A DNA stretch of 64,000 nt from Kitasatospora gansuensis (GTDB taxonomy: Bacteria > Actinomycetota > Actinomycetes > Streptomycetales > Streptomycetaceae). A program made the translations under genes and the position numbers. The stretch is taken from NCBI RefSeq assembly GCF_014203705.1, contig NZ_JACHJR010000001.1, forward strand, positions 5,084,001-5,148,000, in the 5' to 3' direction. A model generated the notes under the pieces. That model was not told the origin of the DNA and did not search any database. It saw only the letters and a list, made by a program, of their open reading frames with translations. Positions 53,625-61,250 of this stretch are shown here, piece after piece. How positions within the stretch are numbered: the stretch's first letter is position 1; every line of letters starts with the position of its first letter.

Positions 53625-55082
53625 ATGACCACAGCCTCCCCCACCTCGGTCGATGCCGTCCGCCCGGAAGACCCGCTCCCGGAAGAGGAGAGCGGCGGCG
53701 TGCTGAGCGGCCCGTACCGTGCGCTCACCCTCGGGATCGTCTCGGTCGTCCTGCTGCTCGCCTTCGAGGCGACGGCGGTGAACACCGCGATGCCGGAGGC
53801 GGCCAGGCAGCTGCACGGGTTCGGGCTGTACGCCTTCGCCTTCTCGGGGTACTTCACCTCGACGCTGTTCGCGCTGGTGGTCTCGGGGCAGTGGGCGGAC
53901 CGGCGTGGGCCGATGGGGCCGCTGTTCACCGGGATAGCCGTGTTCGGGGTCGGCCTGGTGGTGGCCGGGGCGGCGGTGAACATGTGGATGTTCGTGGCGG
54001 GCCGGGCGGTGCAGGGACTCGGTGGCGGGCTGGTGATCGTGGCGCTGTACGTGGTGGTCGGCCGGGCGTTCCCGGAGCGGCTGCGGCCGGCCGTGTTCGC
54101 GGCCTTCTCGGCGGCCTGGGTGCTGCCCTCGATCCTCGGGCCGCTGATCTCGGGTGCGGTGACCCAGCACCTGGGCTGGCGCTGGGTGTTCCTGGCGGTG
54201 CCGGTGCTGATCCTGCTGCCGCTGGCGGTGATGGGCCCGGCCCTGCGCCGGGCCGAGCGGGCCCAGCCGCCGCGGCTGGGTGCGGAGTTCGACCTGCGGC
54301 GGACCGGACTGGCGGCGATGGCCGCGGTCGGCGCGGCACTGTTGCAGTACGCGGGGCAGCGCCGGGACCTGCTCGGGCTGATCCCGGCGGCGGTGGGGGC
54401 GGCGCTGCTGGTGCCGGCCGTGCTGCGGCTGCTGCCGGCCGGGGCGCTGCGGGCGGCCCGCGGGCTGCCGACGGTGATCGTGCTGCGCGGGGTGGCGGCG
54501 GGGGCGTTCTTCACCGCCGAGCTGTTCATCCCGCTGATGATGGTCACCCAGCGGCACCTTTCGCTGACCATGGCGGGGCTGACGCTGACCAGCGGCGGGC
54601 TGTCCTGGGCGCTGGGTTCCTGGCTGCAGGGGCGGCCGGCGGCGGACCGGCACCGGGAGGCGCTGATCCGGCTGGGCTTCCTGCTGACGGCGGTGTCGAT
54701 CGCGGGGGCGGCGCTGGTGCTGATACCGGCGGTGCCGGTCTGGGTGCCTGCGGTGGCCTGGGCGGTCGGCGGGATCGGGATGGGGCTGGCGGTGGCCAGC
54801 ATCAGCGTGCTGATGATGAAGCTCTCCACGCCGGAGGAGGCGGGGATCAACTCCGCCTCGCTCCAGCTCAGCGACGCGCTCGGGAACGTCGCGCTGGCCG
54901 GTCTGGCCGGCGTGCTGTTCGCCGCGCTCGGCGGTGGCTCGATGGCGGTGTCGGACGTGGCCGCCGACGCGGTGGCGGAGGCGGCGAGCGTGCCGGTCGC
55001 GCCGTTCGCGGTGATCTTCGCGGTGATGACGGGCGTGGCCCTGCTGGGTGCCGCCCTCACCAGCCGGGTGAAGGCGGCCTGA
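53625..55082 (+). CDS. MFS drug/efflux transporter
   Basis: A 485-residue major facilitator with about 13-14 membrane segments, like the DHA2 (EmrB/QacA) group, with AFSGYFTSTLFALVVSGQWADRRG (motif A between TM2 and TM3) and RAVQGLGGGLVIVALYVVVG. Substrate not known. I prefer the ATG at 53625: the hexamer TACGAT (53612-53617) ends 7 nt upstream and there is no ribosome site, indicating a leaderless mRNA. An ATG at 53616 would overlap that box. Follows sugE by 88 nt and could be a separate unit. Confidence 0.88.
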   Translation: MTTASPTSVDAVRPEDPLPEEESGGVLSGPYRALTLGIVSVVLLLAFEATAVNTAMPEAARQLHGFGLYAFAFSGYFTSTLFALVVSGQWADRRGPMGPLFTGIAVFGVGLVVAGAAVNMWMFVAGRAVQGLGGGLVIVALYVVVGRAFPERLRPAVFAAFSAAWVLPSILGPLISGAVTQHLGWRWVFLAVPVLILLPLAVMGPALRRAERAQPPRLGAEFDLRRTGLAAMAAVGAALLQYAGQRRDLLGLIPAAVGAALLVPAVLRLLPAGALRAARGLPTVIVLRGVAAGAFFTAELFIPLMMVTQRHLSLTMAGLTLTSGGLSWALGSWLQGRPAADRHREALIRLGFLLTAVSIAGAALVLIPAVPVWVPAVAWAVGGIGMGLAVASISVLMMKLSTPEEAGINSASLQLSDALGNVALAGLAGVLFAALGGGSMAVSDVAADAVAEAASVPVAPFAVIFAVMTGVALLGAALTSRVKAA

Positions 55083-55105
55083 AGCTGGCCTGACGGCCCC
55101 GGCGG

Positions 55106-56386
55106 TCAGCCCGCCGCCGGGCTCGCGGCGGCGGCCGCCGGGGTGCCGAGGAAGGTCTCCCAGCCGCCGGTCGGCGCCTGGCCGGGGGTGAGGGTCTGCA
55201 GCTTGCGGAGCACCGCCGGGTCCTGAACCTCCAGCCACTCGACCAGCTGACGGAACGACACCAGCCGGACCTCGGGCTTGCCCGCGATGGTCTTGATGGT
55301 CTGTTCGACGGCGTCCATGTAGATGCCGCCGTTCCACTGCTCGAAGTGGTTGCCGATGTAGAGCGGTGCCCGGTTGGAGTTGTACGCCCGCTCGAAGCCG
55401 GCCAGGTACGACCCGGCGGCCTGGGTGCGCCAGGCGTCGTACGAGCCCGAGCTGCCCTTGGTGTTGTTGCCGGACTGGTTGTACATGATGTTGTAGTCCA
55501 TCGAGAGCACCTGGAAGCTGTGCCCGGGGAACGGGACGGACTGCAGCGGCATGTCCCAGAGCGCCCCGCCCTGGAACTTCTGCGGCCAGACCTGGGTGCC
55601 GCCGGGGCCGCTGCTGTCGTACTTCCAGTTCCGCTTGACGGCGGTCGGCAGCAGGCCGCGCTGGCCCTCCAGGCAGGGGGTGCGGCCGCCGATCAGCTCC
55701 TTGCGGTAGTCGAAGGGCAGCGCGGGCAGGTCGGTGAAGCCGGTGTTGGTCTTCCAGTTCATCACGAAGGACATCGCCTGCTCGATCTCACTGTCCCACT
55801 CCTCGGGGGACCACCGGCCGCCGCCGTTGGCGCCGCAGAAGTGGCCGTTGAAGTGGGTGCCGATCTCGTGGCCCTCCAGCCAGGCGGCGCCGATCTGCTC
55901 GATGGTGTCGTGGATGTGCTGGTCCGTCAGGTAGCCGATGTCGCTGGCGCCGACCCGGTGCTGCGGCGGGTGGTAGAGGTCCTTCTTGGCCTCCGGCAGG
56001 GTGTAGATGCCGGACAGGAAGAAGGTCATCGAGGCGTTGTTGTCCTTGGCCAGCTGCCGGAACCGGGTGAACAGGCGGTTGTCCAGCTCGCCCGCGCCGT
56101 CCCAGGAGAAGACCACGAACTGCGGCGGCCGCTCACCGGGCTTGAGCTTCTCGGGCGCGGGCTGGTGGGGCTGCGGTCCGGTGTCCGAGGTGGAGCCGTC
56201 GCCGATCAGGGTGGCCGGGGGCTTGGCCGGGACGCTGGAGTGGGCTCCCGGGCTGCCGGCGGCGGCCGGGGCACCGGCCTGCTCGCCGTCGCTGCCGGTC
56301 GAGCTGCCGCAGCCGGCCGCCAGTGTGGCGGCGGTGGCGGCCCCGGCGGCCAGCAGTGTGCGGCGGGAGAGTGCGTCCATGGTCAC
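55106..56386 (-). CDS. Polysaccharide deacetylase-like lipoprotein
   Basis: 426 residues. Signal peptide with a twin-arginine start (SRRTLLAAG) and lipobox LAAGC, so exported probably by Tat and lipid-anchored. A Ser/Pro/Gly linker precedes a NodB-type polysaccharide deacetylase-like barrel (about 85-400): the metal aspartate lies in FVVFSWDGAG and the two histidines in GHEIGTHFNGHFCG. The canonical TFDDG motif is altered, so activity is uncertain. Starts at GTG 56386 (TTCAGGAACG upstream) or ATG 56380. Likely modifies cell wall or surface polysaccharide. Convergent with the MFS gene. Confidence 0.82.
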   Translation of the reverse strand: MTMDALSRRTLLAAGAATAATLAAGCGSSTGSDGEQAGAPAAAGSPGAHSSVPAKPPATLIGDGSTSDTGPQPHQPAPEKLKPGERPPQFVVFSWDGAGELDNRLFTRFRQLAKDNNASMTFFLSGIYTLPEAKKDLYHPPQHRVGASDIGYLTDQHIHDTIEQIGAAWLEGHEIGTHFNGHFCGANGGGRWSPEEWDSEIEQAMSFVMNWKTNTGFTDLPALPFDYRKELIGGRTPCLEGQRGLLPTAVKRNWKYDSSGPGGTQVWPQKFQGGALWDMPLQSVPFPGHSFQVLSMDYNIMYNQSGNNTKGSSGSYDAWRTQAAGSYLAGFERAYNSNRAPLYIGNHFEQWNGGIYMDAVEQTIKTIAGKPEVRLVSFRQLVEWLEVQDPAVLRKLQTLTPGQAPTGGWETFLGTPAAAAASPAAG

Positions 56387-56628
56387 GTCCGTTCCTGAAA
56401 GGGCCGTGCGGTGCTGCCGGGCCGAGGCCGTCGGGAGCGGCCGATGATTAGTCCGATAAGTGCACGGATGTGGCTAATGGGCCACAGCCTGCCACGGCGC
56501 GCGCCCTCCGGCGGGTAAGGCGGGGCGGTGGCGGGGGTGATCCTCGGGGCGTCGGGGCGACGCTCGCCCGTTCGGAGTACCCGGCTGGCGACCGGGCCTG
56601 ACCCGGCGTCAGATGGGAGCCCCGGACC

Positions 56629-59187
56629 GTGGAGGCAGACCCGTCCATGTGGCAGTCGGTGCTCGATGCCTACCACGAGCGGATCGTCGACCCCGGTCGG
56701 CAGCCGCTCTTCCTGCTGCTGCTCGGGCTGATCGGCTCCTTCCTGTTCATCCGGTTCAGCGTCCGGATGATCCGGCGCGGCACCTCCTGGTGGCCCGGCA
56801 ACGTCACGCCCGGCGGCCTGCACATCCATCACGTGGTGTTCGGCCAGGGGCTGATGGTGATCTGCGGGGTCGGCGCCTTCGCCGTCCGGGGTGACGGCGG
56901 GGCGCTTCGCGAGGTGCTGGCGGCCGGGTTCGGGATCGGTTGCGGTCTGGTGCTGGACGAGTTCGCGCTGGTGCTGCACCTGGAGGACGTGTACTGGAGC
57001 GAACAGGGCCGGACCTCGGTGGACGCGGTGATCCTGACCGTGTCGCTGATCGGGCTGCTGCTGCTCGGCGAGGTGCCGCTGGGCGGCTTCGTCGGCGGGG
57101 TGACCGGCAGTCAGCTGCTGGGTGCCGGGCTGCTGCTGGTCCCGGTGCTGGTCAGTCTGTTCAAGGGCAAGATCTGGACCGGTCTGCTGGGCGTGATGCT
57201 GCCGCCGCTGGCGTTCGTCGGCATGCTCCGGCTGGCCCGGCCGCGCAGCCCCTGGGCCCGCTGGCGCTACCACGCCCGCCCGCGGCGGCTGGCCAGGGCG
57301 GAGCGCCGGGAGGAGCGGATCCACCGGCGGCTGGTGGCGGCCAAGACCTCGGTCTACGACGTGCTGGCCGGCGCCCCCGACCCCAGCCCGCGCCCGGAGC
57401 ACCCGGAGCCGGTGGCTGAAGCACCGTCACCCCCGCCCATGCCGGTCGAGGTGCCGCCCTGGCGCGGTCGTTGCGCCACCGCGGCCGAGTGGTACCTGCG
57501 GGTCGCGGCGGCGCTCAACCTGCTGGCCGGGCTGATCGCGCCGTTCCGGGACCGGGTGCACCGGGCCAACAGCGGCGAGTTCTTCACCCCGGTGCTGATG
57601 ACCGCGGGCTTCACGGCGGCGCTGTTCGCCGCGCTGCTCGCGGTGATGCTGCGCCGCCGCAAGCGGGCCGCCTGGGTGGTGGCCACCGTCGTGGTGGCGC
57701 TTTACACGGCGCTGTTCTCGATCGCGCTGGCCGTCCTCCCGGAGGACCGCGCGCACCCCTTCAACTGGGTCTCGGCCGGGCTGACCCTGGCCGTGCTGCT
57801 CGCCCTGCTGCTCGGCCGTCCGGCCTTCCGGGCCCGCGGCGAGCCGGGCAACCTGCCGCTCGCGCTGGCCTTCCTGGTCGGCGGCGGCGCGCTGCTCACC
57901 GGCCTGGGCGCGATCCTGCTGCGCCTCGCCGACCAGGGCACGGCACCGGACTGGGGCGAGAGCGCGACGTACGTGGCGCTCCGGTTGGTCACCCTCTCCG
58001 GCATCGGCGAGTACGCCGACCTGGCGGTGCCCGGCTGGTTCGACCTGCTGCTGAACGTGCTGGGCGCGGGGCTGCTGCTGGTCGCCGTCCGGCTGCTGTT
58101 CCGCTCGCCGCGCGGGCTGGTCCGGCTGGAGCCCGAGGACGAGGAGCGACTGCGGGAGCTGCTGGCCCGGCACGGCGAGCGGGACTCGCTCGGCTATCTG
58201 GCGCTCCGTCGGGACCGCTCGGTCTGCTGGTCGCCCTCGGGCAAGGCGGCGGTGCTGCACCGGGTGGTCAACGGCGTCACCTTCGCCACCGGCGATCCGA
58301 TCGGCGATCCGGAGGCCTGGCCGCAGGCGATCGAGGTCTGGCGGCAGCAGGCCAGGCAGTACGCCTGGATCCCGGCGGTGCTGGGCGCGGGGGAGCGGGC
58401 CGGACAGGCGTACCGGCGGTCCGGGCTGCGGGCGCTGGAGTTCGGCGCCGAGGCGGTGGTCGAGGTGGCGGGCTACCGGCCCGTCGAGGAGCTCCGGCAG
58501 GTCCGCGAGCGGGTCACCGCGGCCGGGTACCGGGTGCTGGTGCGCCGTCACCGGGACGTCCCGGCCGCCGAGTCGGCCGAGCTGGTCCGGCTCGCCGACG
58601 CCTGGCGGCACGGCCGGGGCGAGCGCGGTCTGACGATGACCCTGGGACGGCTCGGCGACCCGGCGGACGGCGACTGCCTGCTGGCCGAGTGCCGGGACGA
58701 GTACGGCCGGGTCTGCGCGCTGATCAACCTGGTGCCCTGGGGCACCGACGGTCTGACCCTCGACCTGGTCCGCCGGGACCGCGAGTCCGACGACGGTCTG
58801 GTCGACCTCCTGCTCACCGAACTGCTGCTGCGGGCCGGGGAGTTCGGGGTGGCCAGGGTCTCGCTGAACTTCGCGATGTTCCGGCACGTCTTCGAGCGCG
58901 GCGACCGGGTCGGCGCGGGCCCCGTACTCCGGCTGGCTCGGGCCGGGCTGGGGTCGCTGGCCCGCTGGTGGCGGCTGGAGGAGCGGTACCGGGCGAACGC
59001 CAGGTACGGCCCGCGCTGGGTGCCGAGGTTCCTGCTGTACGAGAAGTCCGCCGAGCTGCCCGCGATCGTGCTGGCCGGCGTGAGCACCCAGGGGCTGCTG
59101 TCCAGGCGCAGGCTGCCGGGCGGTGCGGTCACTCGTTCGGGGCAGGCCGGGGTCACCGCCGGTGCTGAGCCGTCGTCAGGGCGCTGA
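56629..59187 (+). CDS. MprF-like membrane protein with DUF2156 aminoacyltransferase domain (first copy)
   Basis: 852 residues. The N-terminal part (about 1-200) has four or five membrane helices and a HIHHVVFGQGLM histidine cluster followed by VLDEFALVLHLEDVYW; it resembles a conserved integral membrane domain not part of classical MprF. A basic linker and six more helices (about 290-480) precede a cytoplasmic GNAT-like DUF2156 domain (about 490-800), the fold by which MprF and LysX-type proteins transfer lysine or alanine to phosphatidylglycerol. The motif FATGDPIGDP is typical. GTG at 56629 with GGGAG upstream; ATG at 56647 is an alternative. Likely charges membrane lipids; amino acid and lipid not known. 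Confidence 0.8.
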   Translation: MEADPSMWQSVLDAYHERIVDPGRQPLFLLLLGLIGSFLFIRFSVRMIRRGTSWWPGNVTPGGLHIHHVVFGQGLMVICGVGAFAVRGDGGALREVLAAGFGIGCGLVLDEFALVLHLEDVYWSEQGRTSVDAVILTVSLIGLLLLGEVPLGGFVGGVTGSQLLGAGLLLVPVLVSLFKGKIWTGLLGVMLPPLAFVGMLRLARPRSPWARWRYHARPRRLARAERREERIHRRLVAAKTSVYDVLAGAPDPSPRPEHPEPVAEAPSPPPMPVEVPPWRGRCATAAEWYLRVAAALNLLAGLIAPFRDRVHRANSGEFFTPVLMTAGFTAALFAALLAVMLRRRKRAAWVVATVVVALYTALFSIALAVLPEDRAHPFNWVSAGLTLAVLLALLLGRPAFRARGEPGNLPLALAFLVGGGALLTGLGAILLRLADQGTAPDWGESATYVALRLVTLSGIGEYADLAVPGWFDLLLNVLGAGLLLVAVRLLFRSPRGLVRLEPEDEERLRELLARHGERDSLGYLALRRDRSVCWSPSGKAAVLHRVVNGVTFATGDPIGDPEAWPQAIEVWRQQARQYAWIPAVLGAGERAGQAYRRSGLRALEFGAEAVVEVAGYRPVEELRQVRERVTAAGYRVLVRRHRDVPAAESAELVRLADAWRHGRGERGLTMTLGRLGDPADGDCLLAECRDEYGRVCALINLVPWGTDGLTLDLVRRDRESDDGLVDLLLTELLLRAGEFGVARVSLNFAMFRHVFERGDRVGAGPVLRLARAGLGSLARWWRLEERYRANARYGPRWVPRFLLYEKSAELPAIVLAGVSTQGLLSRRRLPGGAVTRSGQAGVTAGAEPSSGR

Positions 59188-59301
59188 CCTGCGGTCATCT
59201 TCCGTACGGCGGCCGCCGTACGGGCCGGCTCGCCGTGCGGTGCGGCGGAGGCGGCGATTGACTGGCACGGATCACGGATGGATGGACGAGGGGAGTCGGG
59301 A

Positions 59302-59928
59302 GTGACCGGGCAGGTCTCCAGGAGCCCGTGGCCGGGCTCGCTCGCGGCGGGCGGGGCCCTGCTGCTCGGCGCGTGGCTGCTCTCCGGCGGGCACGGCGGC
59401 CCGCTCGGCCCGGACCGTAGCCAGGCGATGGACGGCGCCACCACGGCCGCCCTGCTGGTGCCGCCCAGGGCGTACGCGGTGCCGACCCGGATCAGGATCC
59501 CCGCGCTCCGGGTGGACGCCCCGGTGGCCGCGCTCGGCCTGGACGGCGGCGGCCGGCTGGAGACCCCGGCCGAGCGGGACCGCAACCTCGCGGGCTGGTA
59601 CCGGGAGGGCGTCACCCCCGGCCAGCGCGGCACCGCGATCATGGCGGGGCACGTCGACATCGCGACCGGACCGGCCGTCTTCTACGGCCTCGGCACCCTG
59701 CGCAAGGGCGACCAGGTGGAGGTGGACGGCGCCGACCGGGGCACCGCGTTCTTCACGGTGGACGGCGTGGAGAGCTTCGCCAAGAAGGACTTCCCCGACG
59801 CCCGGGTGTACGGCCAGGGCGCCGACTCCCAGCTGCGGCTGATCACCTGCGGCGGCGGGTTCTCGTCGGCGCACGGCTGGGACGCCAACGTGGTGGTCTT
59901 CGCCCACCTGGTACGGAGCGCGACCTGA
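59302..59928 (+). CDS. Class F sortase
   Basis: 208 residues: N-terminal membrane anchor (about 12-28, LAAGGALLLGAWLLSG) and a sortase barrel with His117 (AGHVD), Cys183 (LRLITCGG) and an arginine downstream (HLVRS at the C-terminus, likely too late; the arginine in SQLRL precedes Cys). Class F sortases act outside the cell, cleaving sorting motifs and joining proteins to cell wall or other amines. The GTG at 59302 with GGAGTCGGGAG is preferred over an ATG at 59278. The next gene begins inside its stop codon. No LPxTG-like substrate gene is in the window. Confidence 0.88.
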   Translation: MTGQVSRSPWPGSLAAGGALLLGAWLLSGGHGGPLGPDRSQAMDGATTAALLVPPRAYAVPTRIRIPALRVDAPVAALGLDGGGRLETPAERDRNLAGWYREGVTPGQRGTAIMAGHVDIATGPAVFYGLGTLRKGDQVEVDGADRGTAFFTVDGVESFAKKDFPDARVYGQGADSQLRLITCGGGFSSAHGWDANVVVFAHLVRSAT

Positions 59929-61250
59929 TGAGCCGTCACACGGAGCTGGCCGGCTGGAACCCGCTGGACTGGCCGCTGACCACCGGGGTGATCCCGTCCC
60001 TGGTGCTGGCGGTCGGCTCGGCCGCGCTGCTCGGGCTCGCGTACTCCCGGAGCAAGCACTGGTGGACCAGGCGACTGCCGTGCGCCGTGGTGCTGGCGGC
60101 CGCGCTCACCGTGCTGCTGCGGTTCGTGGTGGACGACTGGTGGGTGCCGTTCCCGGACGGCCTGCCCAGGCCGACCCTGTTCTGGATCGGGGTGGCGGTC
60201 CTCGGGCTCTGCCTGGCCGCGCTGCGGATGCCGCCGCTGCGCTGGCGCGGACGGGCGCTGGCCGCGCTGGCCGCCGCGCTGGTGGTGCTGATGGCCTCCT
60301 CGGAGATCAACCGGCAGTTCGACCAGTACCCCACCCTGCGGGTGCTGCTGGCGCCGTGGATCGGCAAGACCGACGCGCTGACCACCGGTCAGGTCACCCC
60401 GGTGCACGTACCGGAGGGCAAGACCCTCGCCGAGGTCTGGCACGCCCCCGCCGGGCTGCCCGCCAAGGGCACCGTGTCCACCACCCCGATCCCGGGCGTC
60501 AAGTCCGGCTTCAACACCATGGACGCCTACGTCTACCTGCCGCCCGCCTACCAGGCGGACCCCCGGCCGCTGCTGCCCGTGCTGGTGCTGCTGACCGGCC
60601 AGCCGGGCTCACCGGTGGACTGGATCGGCACCGGGCAGGTGCCGGAGCAGCTGGACGCCTTCGCCGCCGCGCACCAGGGCCTGGCCCCGATCGTGCTGGT
60701 GGTCGCTCAGAACGGTTCCCAGTGGGGCAACTCGCTCTGCATGAACTCGAAGATCGCCCAGGCCCAGACCTACCTGGCCGAGGACGTGCCGGACTGGGCG
60801 CACAGCCACCTGCAGACCGCCACCGGCCGCAAGTCCCTCGCGATCGGCGGGCTCTCCCAGGGCGGCACCTGCTCGATCCAGCTGGCCGTGAACGCCCCGG
60901 AGGTCTACGGCACCTTCCTGGACATCTCCGGCCAGGAGGAGCCGACCCTGGGCAGCCGTCAGGAGACCGTGCAGAAGGCGTTCGGCGGTGACCAGGCGGC
61001 CTTCGAGGCGGTCGACCCGCTGCACGTGATGGCCCGGAAGAAGTTCCCGGACACCGCCGCCGCCTTCGTGGTCGGTGACGGCGACGGCGAGTACGGGCCG
61101 CAGCAGCGGAAGGTCTACCAGGCCGCGCAGGCGGCCGGCATGCAGGCCCATTTCCAGACCGTCCCCGGCGGCCACGACTGGAACACCTTCCGGGCCGGAC
61201 TGGGCGTCAACATCCCATGGCTGGCCCAGCAGGCGGGACTGATCCGATGA
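59928..61250 (+). CDS. Membrane-anchored alpha/beta-hydrolase esterase (antigen 85/esterase D-like)
   Basis: 440 residues. Four N-terminal membrane helices (about 20-135) are followed by an extracytoplasmic alpha/beta-hydrolase domain (about 185-440) with nucleophile in GGLSQGGTC (about 307-315) and a terminal histidine in PGGHDW. Its layout resembles antigen-85/PHA-depolymerase-like esterases in actinobacteria, some of which transfer acyl groups rather than hydrolyse. ATG overlaps the sortase stop (TGATG). Between a sortase and an MprF-like gene, it probably acts on cell-envelope acyl or ester groups (inference). Confidence 0.8.
   Translation: MSRHTELAGWNPLDWPLTTGVIPSLVLAVGSAALLGLAYSRSKHWWTRRLPCAVVLAAALTVLLRFVVDDWWVPFPDGLPRPTLFWIGVAVLGLCLAALRMPPLRWRGRALAALAAALVVLMASSEINRQFDQYPTLRVLLAPWIGKTDALTTGQVTPVHVPEGKTLAEVWHAPAGLPAKGTVSTTPIPGVKSGFNTMDAYVYLPPAYQADPRPLLPVLVLLTGQPGSPVDWIGTGQVPEQLDAFAAAHQGLAPIVLVVAQNGSQWGNSLCMNSKIAQAQTYLAEDVPDWAHSHLQTATGRKSLAIGGLSQGGTCSIQLAVNAPEVYGTFLDISGQEEPTLGSRQETVQKAFGGDQAAFEAVDPLHVMARKKFPDTAAAFVVGDGDGEYGPQQRKVYQAAQAAGMQAHFQTVPGGHDWNTFRAGLGVNIPWLAQQAGLIR

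Noticed and set aside
59278-59301. ATG start for the class F sortase at 59278
   Set aside because: It has no ribosome site and adds eight polar residues; the GTG at 59302 follows GGAGTCGGGAG.
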